Positions 12,301 to 25,800 of a stretch of DNA of 64,000 nt are shown here, piece by piece (the stretch's first letter is position 1; each line of letters begins with the position of its first letter). The DNA lies in the NCBI RefSeq assembly GCF_017654505.1, contig NC_054553.1:6766618-6830617 (forward strand), written 5' to 3'. The translations under genes were made by a program, and so were the position numbers. The notes under the pieces were generated by a model. The model saw only the letters and a list, made by a program, of their open reading frames with translations. It did no database searches and was not told the DNA's origin. Origin of the DNA: Polyodon spathula (lineage: Eukaryota > Chordata > Actinopteri > Acipenseriformes > Polyodontidae).

Positions 12301-14966
12301 CATTCATTTTTGTGTAAGTGCTGGTACAAATTTACATGGGACAGACCACAAAGTAACCAGTTTCATTAAACTTTTGGTTTTATTTCAGCAACATCCTGAT
12401 ATATCAGTTTAGCAGCACAGTAGCACTTCAGATGTATTGTGGCTAAACTGCTAACTTCTTATAACTTATAACTTGAGAAACAACTAAAGCTGTAGCAAGC
12501 CTTAACTTCAGCATACAGTTTGAAAGCGAGAAACATCCTGTCAGGAGAGTGGTGTTTTTTGTTTTTTTTAATGACTGCTTAAGTGCTGGCAAACAAAATG
12601 CAGTTTGACTTTTCGTGAAATTTCACAAGCACTTTCATTTTTTTGTGCTCCAAAGTATGTTGAGTTGGCGCCATGCTCTCTCTCCATAGACAGACAACAT
12701 GCTGGTTGTCAGACGCTAAACAAGACTCTCCATGTTCTGGCTCACCTCCACCCAGAGCACATGTTGCAATCACAAAAGTTTCAGTAATTTTTCATATCAT
12801 TTGCATGATGTCACTTTCTTCAGAAATGCACATTGTTTACAAGCCTCCTAATAGACATCATATCATTTATAAACTAATACTGTACACATCAAACATAAGG
12901 ACAGCTGAACTAAACAAGGGAACAGCTAGAGGAACACTTCCCAAGAATAGCTGGTATGTTCTCATACAGTGAATTTTCCCCTGTATTAAAATTGACTAAA
13001 CGTAGAAGCATACTGGATAAAAAAAGAGGTAATTGGGCCATTCTGCTAAGAGATTCAATTAATGATTAATGCATTTTCACTTAGATTATGTCTGTTTTTT
13101 AATTATTGGGTTAAACTTTATAGATACCGTTGGTGTTATTTAACCATGTGTTTGTGCTTCCTGATCCTAAATAATGTGAGACTGTGACCTTGTTTAACTC
13201 TATTGGCCCAGGGTTTAGGATAGAAGCGGATGAGTTGAAAGGTCAAAGTGTCACATGATTGCGCAGAATTAAGTTGTCAACAGTCCGCACAGCCCAGCAG
13301 TGAAATGACAACACATGCTTCCAGACTTACCAAATGTCCTAGTTTGAATTCTTTCACCACTTTTTCACATATCTCAGAAGAAGAACTACTGATACTATTA
13401 TTGACGTGCAAAAACGTGCAAAAACAGTGGTTATTAAACCGTCACAGGCTGTTTCTGGGATTGGTCAGGCAGCTGTGGCTTTTACACTGAAATTCAACTT
13501 CATTTTGTTCATTAGGGTATAATAAAACAGATGTAGGCTGTAGTTCTGTGGGTTACAGAGTTAGGACAATAGTGCACTTAGATTTTGGCATCAGTCATTA
13601 TTATAAACAACTGCGAATGACTTCTATTCTTAGCTTTTATTTGTAACTCTCAATAACTGCTGTATATTATATTGTGCCAAAACTCTTTGATCTGCTTCAA
13701 TACTTCAATACAAATTTGGAAAATGTGTGCGGTCTGCCGTCCAACAGTGCTATAACTGTAATTTAACATACAAATAAGCATTAATGAAAAGCTAGTGACG
13801 CACTGAAACGCATCAACGTTCTATTGCTAAGAATATTGTGCATCATTTAAGACAATATTCACAAAATAATGGAAGTAAACATCTAAATGTTGACTTAGAT
13901 AAGGAGATTTTAATAGAGGGATTTCAAAACTTCTGAAGTACCGTACTGTACTGCCTACTTTGTGCGGTACCTTTGAAAGAGTTGGGGTAGTTACAGTTTG
14001 TTCGCATTGGTATCTTAATTATAGCAACTTGAAACTTGTTGTTGTCTTTTTATTATTCTGAATGGGTTTTTCTTGTCTTCATTTTTTCTGCTTCTTCTGC
14101 ATCTCTCTGCCTAACCAACATTAGGAGAGGTCTCTTTTGTTGGCCACTGACAGTTATTTACAGTGGACAATGTAAACATTATTCCAAGATATAGCAGCCT
14201 GCTCTTTGCAAACTAGTTATCTCCTCCAATATCATGCTTTACTTTGGACTGTTTTCCAATGGCTGTATTAACAATCCCAGTTTTCACGCAATGCTATAAT
14301 ATAAATGGCCTATTTTGCATGTACTCTGCTCAGATATCATGACTGGCAAGTGCCATCCAAAGAAATAGAAAAGTGAAAACGGATGAAATGAGCCAGAAGT
14401 TCTTGTATTTGTAATGAGTTTGCACTGTAGATTTTAGTTTAGGTTTGTATGGTAAAGGTGTTGGTACTGGGAGTAAGATTTGCCAGTTCATTCTTTCTGT
14501 GTAGCATTTCTTTCTCACTGTCAGATGGCTATGCAAAGGGGATTAGGACAGTGATGTCATTCAAGTGCCATTATTGCTTGGTAACAGTACGTTTTGGGGT
14601 ATTGCTCCGGTAAACCACATATATTCTACTATATGATTAGTCGAAAAGCATAATATAATGCTTGGTATACTACAGTAAAGTGTGATGAGATGTGAAATAA
14701 ATGTGGCACAGAAACATGTACTCGAATCAGATCTGTGCCTCCCACTCCACAGAAATGTTTGTTCTGGCTCTTGTTTGTTATGTATGACTCTCTGGAGATC
14801 AGTGAAACCCTTTCCCCTACAGTCCAAAGCATTCTTACTTCCAAACAAGGGAACATGGCCCACACTGATATATTTGACTGATATGTCTATATACTTAAAA
14901 AGAAGTGAATCAGATTTACCAAGCTTTTCCTTGAGTCAAAACGACACAAACTGTAAACTGTACTGT
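9347..14966. other. Intergenic, 5' side of GPR174
   Basis: No convincing gene. The part just above 9346 may hold GPR174 5' UTR. Possible minus-strand splice donors are visible near 9690 (CACT|GTGAGT) and 10293 (GGTG|GTAAGA), but neither is more than a guess. The rest is AT-rich, with no repeat I recognise. Confidence 0.4.
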
Positions 14967-14979
14967 AAGAAACATCAAC
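14967..14979. repeat. Target-site duplication, left copy (SINE at 14980)
   Basis: AAGAAACATCAAC, matching 12 of 13 bases of AAGAAGCATCAAC at 15472-15484 on the other side of the SINE. Confidence 0.8.
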
Positions 14980-15471
14980 AAAGGGGCTCCAGAGTGGCGC
15001 GTCCGGTAAAGGTAACTCCACGCGAAACTGCAGGATGCGCCCTGTAGCCTGAAGGTCGCTGGTTCAGGTCCAGGCTATTCCACTGCCAACCGTGGACAGG
15101 AGTTCCCAGGGGACGGCGCTCTATTGGATGAGCACCGCCCAGGTGGGGAGGGTCTAGGTCAGCCAGGCTGTCCTTGGCTCACTGCGCACTAGCAACCCCT
15201 GTAGCGGGACTACCTGTAAGCTGCCCAGAGCTGCATGGTCCTCTGATGCTCTAGCTACGAGGTGGTTGCATGGCAGGCCAGCACAAAAGAAGTGGGTGGC
15301 TGACGGCACACGTGTCCGTCTTCGTCTCTCCTGAGTCAGCGCGGGGGTAGCAGCAGTGAGCCGGGTTGAAATAAAAAATAATTGGACAGTGCAAATTGGG
15401 GAGAAAATAAGAAAAATAACTGGCAAGTCTACATTTATAAAAAAAAATTAAAAATTTAAAATTTAAAAAAA
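14980..15471 (+). mobile_element. tRNA-headed SINE, full length, plus orientation
   Basis: The element starts with GGGGCTCCAGAGTGGCGC, an A-box-like head, followed by a B-box-like GGTTCAGGTCC near 15060-15070. A GC-rich body of about 300 bp then leads to a tail carrying AATAATTGGACAG (about 15377) and A/T-rich runs. It is bounded by a 13 bp target-site duplication. The length of about 490 bp and the head/tail design are those of a polymerase III-derived retroposon mobilised by a LINE. From memory this resembles an abundant sturgeon/paddlefish family. The sequence does not prove the host. Base composition is clearly more GC-rich than the surroundings. Confidence 0.85.
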
Positions 15472-15484
15472 AAGAAGCATCAAC
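15472..15484. repeat. Target-site duplication, right copy
   Basis: AAGAAGCATCAAC, partner of 14967-14979. Confidence 0.8.
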
Positions 15485-15578
15485 GACACAGCCCTACTTC
15501 TGTATTCCAAACAGGCTATTATGATGCATGCTAATAAACCTTAGGGGTTTAAGCTGTTGTTAAGATATTGATATTCTC

Positions 15579-15598
15579 ATAACATGGTTTATTTATTT
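15579..15598. repeat. Target-site duplication, left copy (SINE at 15599)
   Basis: 20 bp beginning ATAACATGGTTTATT. It matches 16181-16200 at 19 of 20 positions. Confidence 0.85.
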
Positions 15599-16180
15599 AT
15601 TTTAATTTGTATATATTTCTTTAATTTAATAACACAGTACCAGAAAAAAATTTAGCCACAAAAAAAAAAACACAGCGTACATTTTTTACATTACAAATGG
15701 ATATAGGTTTATAGAAGTTACAGTTTTTAATATACATAGATTCTATGTGTTAATGAGCCAGGCTTGCCATAAATATTTATTTCAATTATTTACCCCCAAT
15801 TTCCTCTCCAATTTGGACTGTCCAATTATTTTTTCCCCTTCACTGCAGCAATTCCCCACACAGCTCAGGAGAACTGAAGGTTTAGTGGGCATCCTCTGAT
15901 CCCACGACCGAGCCAGCTTTCTCTTTTACACCCATGGAACTGTCAGTGATGTCAGCGAGCTACCGACCTCTGACGGACAAAGGCCAGCCCTGCAGGTGTC
16001 CGTTCTAAGCTCACTGGGTGCCTAGCCAGCAGGGTTTCCTGTATCATGATGAGAAACAGTCCCTGCCAGTTTTGCCTCCCTAACCCATGGAAGCACCAGA
16101 GCCAATGCAACACTCCCTTCAGATTCCCCAGGGAAGACATGTGGCTGTGCTTTTACCAGGTGAGCCACTCGGGGACCCCT
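15599..16180 (-). mobile_element. Second SINE, minus orientation, same head and tail type, different body
   Basis: Read on the minus strand it starts at 16180 with GGGGTCCCCGAGTGGCTCAC, closely like the head of the SINE at 14980. Its tail near 15775-15835 carries AATAATTGGACAGTCCAAAT, again shared with that SINE. The body between differs and shows no clear B box. About 180 further bases of AT-rich tail reach 15599. A 20 bp direct duplication bounds the whole 582 bp, so it was a single insertion. The near-perfect duplication suggests moderate age. Confidence 0.8.
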
Positions 16181-16200
16181 ATAACATGGTTTATTCATTT
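16181..16200. repeat. Target-site duplication, right copy
   Basis: Partner of 15579-15598, with one mismatch. Confidence 0.85.
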
Positions 16201-17321
16201 TTTTAAAAATAGTTTTAGTCCTAATATCAACTGGATATTCTCTAAAATTCTAACATCCTCTAAAATACAAAAAGTATAAATATTAAAAAGAAACATTAGC
16301 ATACAAAATACAATAAATGTTGCTTTTAGGTCTAATTTTCAAATATCATTACCTAAGTCTGTTATATATTTAAATGTCTACTGTATTGATGGTTTTTTTT
16401 TTGTTTAATTTATATTTGTTGCCATTTATTACCTTTTTACTATACTAGCATTGTGTTTCTGAACAGAAAAGCAAATTGTAGATAATACTAACCAAACATC
16501 AAAATTCAGAATATCTCCTCAAATACGTTGATGCTCTGTTGTAATTCTAGCTTGTTTTTCACACTTATTTTAACAAATGAAAACACAAGCGGAGTAAATC
16601 TGACTCAACGATATTATTATGTGCAAACATTTACTGCCAGTATCTCATATTTACAAATGCTTCTTCATATTGTTGAGATAAGCACTACAAGCTTCAAACT
16701 CAAACAAATGCGCTTTGATGTAACAGTGGAAAACTACACACTAAAGATGAAGACGCATTGAAGTATGAAATGTGACCTACTGATTCATCGTTATTGTTTC
16801 AGTTCCAGGAACTATCCTAAGCCGCATCGCCTACAACATCAAGACTATCGATAACTGTTAAACTAGAGACTTTCAAACCTGAATGGAGTACCCCTTATGT
16901 TTTATCCAGAGATATTTTTTCTAACACAGAGTTTATACAGTATTCTTTCTGTGGTGCTGTGGGAAATGAAACACACATATGTCTTCACAAGAGAAATGAC
17001 TCTATAGATAAGTATCTGAGCCCTCCCATATGAAAGTCAGGATTGTCAACACTTCATAAGACAGTCACCTTCTCAAGGTTAAAGAAACCCTTACCTTTTC
17101 TCAGCTGGTACCACCTCAGAAGTCAAGCAAGCCAAAGCCAAATTGCAACTCCAAAGTTCTGTCCTCCCTTCTAGATTGCGTGTTCGCTTTCTTCTCTAAA
17201 GAAACTGAGAGTAACGTGACATCAGCCTGTGCACATGCTTTAGTGAACCAATACTGTTTGAACTGTGGGTTGAAGAGATAGAGACCAAATCATCTTTGTG
17301 CACTTCCTTTCTCTGGCATGA

Positions 17322-17339
17322 GGGGGGGGGGGGGGGGGG
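17322..17339 (+). repeat. poly-G tract, 18 bases
   Basis: Uninterrupted run of 18 G. Confidence 0.95.
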
Positions 17340-18117
17340 AGCTGGGCTATGCAAAGGAGAACAAATGTCTTTATAGATGCTTGTCAGAGTTTTTATTTCA
17401 TTTTGTGTTTCTGGTCAAGGGGATCTTTTCAATGACGATTTGTTTATATGACAGACTTGTCAAGTCAAGTATAATGACAAACCTGCCATACAATTGTCAA
17501 TCAGGGGCAGGGTCACCATGGGCAGCTAGGGTTTGTTTAAGGGGTTGAGGTAATGTTTAAATTTTACTGGTAGTGTTTACTTTTTGTCATGAAACATGAC
17601 TAATTTAATCTGTTGTCAATATAGATCCAAAGGCCTTCTGAGCACCTTGTGACAGCCCTGTATGAAATATCTGCTGTTCTGTGAGTAGAACTGGAATCAG
17701 AGGCAATAATCATTGAAGGTTTATTTATCCCATCATGGCTGTCAATGGTTGCACCACACCCTAGTGATAATATATTTGTATATATAGAGGATAAACCATG
17801 AGCTTCCATGGAACACTGTAATTATTCCATGAATGAGGATGGCCCAATAAAACATCAAGCCCCTGGAGTCAGCCAGCGGTTTAATGGCCATTCTCAACAG
17901 TGAAATGACCACAGAACTCCATGAACATTCGTTTAGTATTGTATTTATATAGCAAGCACAATGAATGGACAAGAAAGTCTGCTTAAATCTAAATTGAAAT
18001 GTTATAGCTCACATGTATGTCCATGATTTCTGGTACTACTTTAGTTTAAGGGAGCTGTCTGTTTGCATTTGCACTTCCTGGGTAATTCCACTTCAACGAG
18101 GTCTCCTGGGTCATAAC

Positions 18118-18142
18118 ATGTTACTGGCTGAAAGCATGTCAG
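18118..18142 (+). repeat. Short interspersed repeat fragment, copy 1
   Basis: 25 bp matching 39133-39157 with one mismatch (CATGTTACTGGCTGA core). Similar but looser words (GAAGTCAGTGAAGGG versus GACAGGAAGGGG) follow in both copies, so both may derive from one degraded repeat. Confidence 0.5.
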
Positions 18143-19552
18143 TCAATAGGGGAGGCAGCTGATTGGCTATTGACATGAAAGAAGTCAGTGAAGGGTTGAA
18201 GGCAATTTCACTCTCCAGGTAAAATGACCCAGTACAAGACAGTCTAAAAGCATAGTGTGTGAACAGAGTTTTCTTTAACATAATATAGAGGAATTTAATG
18301 AAACTGTTTTATTACCTACAATTACTTTAAACAAATGCTATCCTCAATGGTGATGCAATATCATATACGTTAATTAATCTTGCTGGCACATCTTAGGTGG
18401 GAAAGTGAGATAAAGAGATAAACTTTTTGGTTATTTTATTTTCCTTGCTCACTGCCACACAACCTCAAAACCATTGTACTGATAACATATAAGGAGCACA
18501 CCAATAACAAAATACAGTTTGCATTGATTACTGCTATATACTGCAAACATGGTAAAGCATAGACAGGAAAGCTGCAGCTGAAAATGGCTCCGATTTTGAT
18601 CACCATTTTTTAGCTCAACAAGACAGCTAAGCAGGTATTCACAGGGTCTCAATTCGAACCACCCAAACTAATGTGGGAACATTACTTTATATCCTAAATC
18701 TGGAATTGGTTAATCTGGCATCCCTGTGTAAAGGTTATTTTAGTGAGTGAAGGGTTATTCTAAAACCTCTGCGATCTATCTACTCAGCACTCTTCTGACA
18801 CAAACGATTTACACTTGTCCTTTAATGGACAGTAAATCCTAAATCCGGGTTACAACCCATACAAGCACTTACTACATGCACGTTTAGCCTCTCGCTAAAT
18901 GTTTAAATATATCTGAGTCTGAATAAACAAAGAATAGGATGGTGTGTCCTGGACCCAAAACTGCTTTACTACTGCATTTCTGCCAAGTAAGAGGATATGC
19001 AGTTCCTGTAACGCCAATAAGGGTCCTGGTAGCCAAACAAAAACTAAATAAATGGTAATCAATAAGTTTCATAGTCTTTACCTACTGATATGCAGGCGTA
19101 TATATTTTTTGCTTTTCTGGAGTGTACCAAGAGACCATTGCCTCTCAAACTTTCTATCATGTTTCATACTGTTTTCTTCACTTCACTGTTTTCAACGCTC
19201 AGTCTACCCTCAGCTAATTTACCTGTCGTTTAGTTTTAATAAAACTATGAGTCTTCATATTTGGTCCTGTGTCTTTTAGATTTACAATAAATGACGTAGG
19301 AGTACTCAAGCACTCACTGTTAAGGATTTCTGAAAATTCCAGTACATGTCATCCTGTGCAGGGAACATATGTCAGGGTGCACTGATCCAGACCTCCAGGA
19401 TATAAAATCATTAAATAAGAACAGGAAAAAATCTTTGTTTTTGTCATCTCAACCAAACCAAATTAACTAGTAATATTTTCTTACCAAAATGTGCTAAAAT
19501 TACATTTTGTAGACATGTACTACTAATTATATAACAAATAAAGAACATCCAA

Positions 19553-19730
<178 letters not shown>

Positions 19731-22159
19731 TCCTCATGTTTGATTTATATATAGGACAGAGATAGATAAAGAAAAACAACACTATAGATCATTAGAGTGT
19801 GGGCAGGGGCTATGTAAACCTTGGTGGGAGTGTTTTTGATTCACTATGGGAAACTTCAGGGGCTTTTTCTAATTTCCTTCCTTAAAACAGAAGAACTTGA
19901 AAACCACATTCTGTGCCTGACTTGCAGTGTAGCTGTCTGTTGATCATTCTGCCTGCCTGTCTGTCTGTCTGCCTGTCAGTGTGCCGGCCTTGTCCTTTCT
20001 ACTGTACTTGACTATCTCTCTGTCAGCCCTACCCCATGCCTGCATAACTGTCCTGCTTATCAATCTTTCTGTAGATCTGTGTGTTTACATGTCTATGAAC
20101 TTGTCACACAGGATTACGATTGTTAAAAACTAAAATACACAAAATATTTGTTTATTCAATATTAACTATTGTTTAAAATTTAGCCTTTGGGACAAGAGTG
20201 TCCTCAACATTTGTAATATAGTTTGGTAGCTTGTGCATTTATTTATTTAACTGGGGGAGTCCCTGTTGAGACTTGTATGGCAAGACAACACAAACAGACA
20301 GCAATATTTGGCTTCAATACCAGTGTATCAAGGAAGAAAATGGCCCTGCCTGTGAACTCACTTCAACAATAAAGTCCAAACCGCACCATTCCCTTGGTAT
20401 CCAGCATTGCCTTTCCTGTGAATTTTTAAACAAGTTTAAAGAACTTGGATAGAAACCGGGTTCAATGAACTGTGACTAGTCTCTAGTCTCAACCTAGTTT
20501 CTAATGTATCTTATTAACTCTCAATTATCTATATTCATTTTATTAGGATCAGGACCAAATATGCCTGAAGTCTTTTCCATGATCCTCAAACCTATATGTG
20601 CACAATTCGGGCATGGTTGATTGGTGCATTATTGCCTTTAGAGTTGCCACTGTCATTAGGGTACCAGAGCAGCCATGACTAAGTGAACTATGACAGCTTT
20701 ATCTCTCTGCAGGAATCACATGTCACACCACATGATCAATTTGTTTTGCATCTCAAATATAGGGTGATAATCAATCCAATCAAGTGGCCAGAAGTGACCA
20801 GACTGTGTACAGTACTGCAGTATAGATTGAATTGCAAAGAATAGCATATTGAAAGCATGGTAAAGCCCAATCAGGCACGGTAACATATCTGAAAGGTTGT
20901 CCCTCAGACCTGGGAACGGTTTGAAACTGAGTTCATTGAAGGAAATGAAATCCCACTTTACCCACACCTAGTCTGGAAATGTGTCACAACCATCGATCAC
21001 ATGTCTTCTAATTGTAGTCTGTTTTTGCTACACGGTTGTCTGGATTGCTTCAACAGCAATTTAAGGCTTGAGACTCATCAGTGGTGGGATAAGTCCTGTG
21101 ATTACTTCAGAGCAGGTCTGTAATAAAACGCTTGATTACTAAAGCAAAACTGTAACATTTTCCTCTGCAGATATATCTGCATATCACACCCATTTGTATC
21201 ATATTGTACAGATCTTTAAAACAGGTGGAACCTTTCTTTAATTTTCTGTAGATTTCTATAAATACCTATAGATTTGTATAGCATTTTTTAGAGGGCTGTT
21301 TTTTTCTGCATATTGTAATGATGACGCGTTAATAACACACTGACATCAGCCTGTGCTTACCTCTCAACTGCAAAGATTGCTCTTTAATTGAATGGTAAGA
21401 CTATCGTCTTTGAAGCATATTGTTTGTGGTTTAGACTGGGATGCCAATTCATTACAACATCCCCAAAAAGTAGTTTAAAAAAAACAGGACCAGGTGCAGA
21501 ATTTGCAGAATCCAAACAGGCTATGAATGTGTATACAGAATACATGCTAATGTACAATTAGTACATGAGCACCCTAATGAGCTTAATTGAGCAGCAACCT
21601 CCACTAGAGGGCAATAGCTGCCACTTGTATTAATTAGAAGAGATACAGTATTAATCATAACCTGCATTCAACACATCAGAGATACAAGGTGTGAACTATA
21701 ACACAGTGAGCTAAACTGATACAGGCACGTTCTTCAAAATCCTTTCAGAAGCAAAACAAGAAACGTTTCAACCTACCTTCTTATTAAAGGGCTCCTGTCT
21801 ACATGTCTTCATCAGAAAACCCTTGTTAAATTCTTGATATTTCTAATAGAACAGCGGTTCAAACAGTGTTACACAACATTAAAACACAGCTAAAGCAGGT
21901 TCACGTGACTCGAACGGAATTCCCCACGAAATAGTAAAGGGATTCCCTCAATTACAAATATGGGCATTGACAATAGTTCTGTAGCAGTACAATCTGACGC
22001 TCAGTCTCATGAGGAATATGAGGGTAGATGGAAAGTAAGCAGTGATTTAGACCACGGTTTACACATTTTTACTGTAAATATAAGAATCCTAAAATTACAA
22101 TTAAAGTGCTGAACAGGATTTTCAAAAGGCCACACTGAGTCTCATTTTAAAACACTGTT

Positions 22160-22800
22160 TTGATTGTTTAGATAATAACTGTCCGGTAAAATTAAATTTT
22201 AAAATTTAGAAACATACAGATCACTGCATTTGTATTTGGTTTTGCAAGGCTTGCTGCTGTGGCATTTAGAATTGCACTGAATGTCCTTGCGCACAGAGAA
22301 GCGTTTCTTTGTTTGACAAAACGTGTGTTGCACTTGCAAGAAATGAAGCCGCGCATCTTCCAAATGTGTTCCCGAACTGCATTTGCTCAAAGCGCATTTC
22401 GCAATTTGATTATACCGCTTTACTCAAACACCGGAGAAAGCTGTCTATTCGTTTCTTGTTTGGCATTTTCCACTTGGCAATTTGACCAATATAATTTGCT
22501 CGAAGACCGAAATAACCTTTAACTTCGATCGTTAATAATGTGCGCTCAAATCGCGAAATGGTTATTTTTGTCGGTGATTGGCCGAATCCTGACTGAGTGT
22601 AACCGATCCCAGGAATGTAATTTGCATGATAAATTAATCAGGAGTTTTAGGGATATTGGTAGCTGGCTTCACAGGTGTCGTTTCCCTTCTATCCCTGTGT
22701 ACTGTAACAGCCCTTGTGCATGTATGAAAATTGGCGGTTCATTATGAGATAATTTACCGAAAAAAAACAGGCATGTGTATTTTACTTAAATGCAACAGTA
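22160..22800 (-). promoter_or_regulatory. CpG-richer patch with octamer and CCAAT motifs, possible promoter or enhancer
   Basis: Roughly twenty CpG dinucleotides fall within about 350 bp (22280-22620), in contrast to the CpG-poor flanks. On the minus strand an octamer ATGCAAAT lies near 22621-22629, beside an ATTAAT homeodomain-type core. GGCCAATCAC, a CCAAT box, lies near 22574-22583. The patch is about 13 kb upstream of GPR174 in its direction of transcription and could serve its 5' non-coding exon. An octamer would suit lymphoid expression. No transcript evidence is available, so function is inference. Confidence 0.3.
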
Positions 22801-25800
22801 TGGTTAGTGTTGTGTAGCGGAGTTAAGAAAAGTGGATGTAAGTTGTAAAGCAGTTTGTTGAAAGGCAGGAACACGAACATTGTAAACGCCATGGAAACAA
22901 ACACGCAAACTCGGACTACTTGGTCCCCTTTGCGCTTCAGTATAAGCAGTACGCCAGGATCATCACTTATTAACAGTGCTATCTACTGTCTATAGCACTA
23001 GTGTTACGAGACCACATATAGCCACATGAAAAGTATGAACATGTATCACACGTCATATCTATTAAAACTCTATGAAATGTAATTTTGCTACTACCGCACA
23101 ATGCTGTGTTTCTCTAATACACGCAGTAAATTACAGGACTGGCCGCTTCTTTTAAAATCCAGCACCAAAGTTATGACCTAAAGAAAACTGATACGTACAA
23201 TGTCATTAAAATGATTCGCAAAGAAAGCAACTGAGAGAACAAGAGGACATGATGACAAATGAAGAAAGCAAGATATTAGTAACACGTTGATAACTGTATA
23301 TGCAGTAACTATTCAGGTTAATACGCGCTCTACATTTGGAGAAAAATTGCATTAAAGAGCATGTGTTCTACCAAAATCGTTTTATTTACCCTCTCAGCTT
23401 TCCAGGAGGATGTGTCATCCCAGAGCCCTCACATTAACAGCACCCCAACTCCAAAATAGGACCGAGAAACTCATGCAGTGACCTAACAGCTCCACCAGAT
23501 GGAGGTGTTGAGTATCAACATTCAAGTGTCGGGCCATTCTGAAGACTAGATTTCCCTAGAATTTGAGATGACAGTTATTGAGGAATGGGCACCTCATAAA
23601 CACCTTGTAGTCAGATTGAATCTGTCTTCCAATCTGTCCATAGTTATTGATTTTCTCCCCTAGTAAATCTGCAGCCCATTTATTCATATGTTTATCACAC
23701 ATAGATGTTGCCCTATATAAAGATGGTTCTGAAACCAGGGTTCCAAATGACATGGGCAGCTGTGAGTCAAGAAAGCTTGTTTTTAGAACATTTCATCAGT
23801 GTGATTAAAGTCACTAAGTTGTAGAATCAACAGGAATTTAAGGATATATTTTAGGTACTTCCCCTTTTTAGCTTTTTTTTTCTTCGTTAATTACATTTCC
23901 TGTTGTTTGTTGTTACTTGTTTATTGTTTAAAATGAATACAAAAATTCATCAAAAAGAAAAACAAAGGGAATCATGACTTTGAATTGTAACTTCCTTATG
24001 ATACAATTACTGTATGTATTATCCATGTTTAGCCCTTTAACAGCAGCCTGGCTGTTGTTAGCAGTTTTTTTGTTTGCTTTTTTTTTTTTAAACCTAGAAA
24101 CCCCTCTTAAATTTCTCAGGTCACTGAGTTGCTTCTGTTTCAGCTGTTTCTGTCAGCTGCATTTGCATTGTAACAGCTCACAGAAGCAAAGTGAATAACC
24201 AGGCAGTACTGAAACATGAGCCTCTGGAGTTTCAGTTTCAATTTTAAGGTGTGGTTTGGCTACTTTAATTAACACATGATATAACGTCTTCTTCATATTA
24301 AACTGAAAATTGAAGTTGCATTTCACATAATAGATATGTACAGCTGGAGCTTATGGTATAACAAGAGATCTCAAAGTAAATGAGGATTTTTTTTTGCGGT
24401 CAATGATAAGACTCGATTCCTTCTTTGTTGAAAGACTTCAGGTTAGGAAACATAAATTGGTGGTACTCTCAGTCAGACTGTATCTTGCAAACAAAGAACT
24501 CACTAAAGTGCCGTGCATTTTGTGATAATGTGCTAAGACACGTTTGAGCGCAGAAGATGCTAAGGGTATGTTTGGGTATAGATTTTGGACTGAGGAAAAT
24601 TAGCCTTTACTTGCTAGGTCACGGGTAGGATGAACAATGTGCTCCTGCAGGCCTAAAAAACACAGATTCAAGTATTGCTAGAAATAGCCTTTGGGTGTGT
24701 TTTGTAGTCGATTGTCCTAGAAAAAAAAAGAGGTTGTCCAAAATAACAAGTTAGAGATAGAATTAATACTGTGCCTTTAAGAAAATTTAACATCATTTTA
24801 CCACATGCAAGAAGACTGCAGAGATGCCACAATGTGATACGACATGAACTAATTTCTCTGTGAACAAAGTGCAGACTGGTATAATCTGATTTTACTGAAG
24901 AAGATGTATTGTGTAATCCGCTGAATCTAATCAACTCTTATTTGATAAATATCTCTGTTTTGTGTGGGACTGGCTCAATGTTATGCTTGTGCACTGTGCA
25001 TTCTAATTTAAGGCCAAAGAGAGGTACAACTATATAAAACTAGTAAGAAACTTTTAAAGGCAATTGATTTCCCGAATGCATTCCCATTGTGTTTCCAGCG
25101 ATGGTAAAACTATTTCTTAGCATGTTTTTATGAAATCTAAATCAATCAGCAATTAAAATTCCTGACAGTCAATTTTGTAAAAAGGAGCGTAAAATATTGA
25201 GAAACCAGTAAGGTGCTTGCAGACCATTTTTAATAAACATAAAGATACCAACAGAGGGGAGCACATGCATTCAGATATCTGTTAATCCCATATATTCATC
25301 TAAACTTTCAACATGTATAGGCATGTATAGCTGTCTATAGACTGCATTAGCGAATGAACAGCCTGGCTGGATTAATGTCCCCTTGCACACCAGGGGTTAA
25401 AGTTCTTGTTAATTCTTCTCTGGTACTGTAACTCTTTCTGTAGACCCCTGTCATGTAATTCTGTGGTGAGTACTGGTAAGAAGTTTTACTGTATTGGAAA
25501 ATATAAGTAATTAAGGGGACTATTTTTATTTTTTAAAGACTGGTTTATTCTATAACCAATTCTGTTTCACCAAGAGCGGCCAGTGAATACATGTATCATT
25601 TGTTTTATTTAACTGCTCTTTTAAAGAAAGAAAATAAAACAAAAGTATTCAAGAGTTGTTGTTTTTTTATTGCATACACTTCAGTGTGTCAAGTAGCTTA
25701 CACCAGGCTCTGCTGTGTCTATTTACATAGCTCACTGTCGACTTTGAAATATATACAACAATAGACATCCTGTGAAATGGAGAAAAACTACATACAAGCA

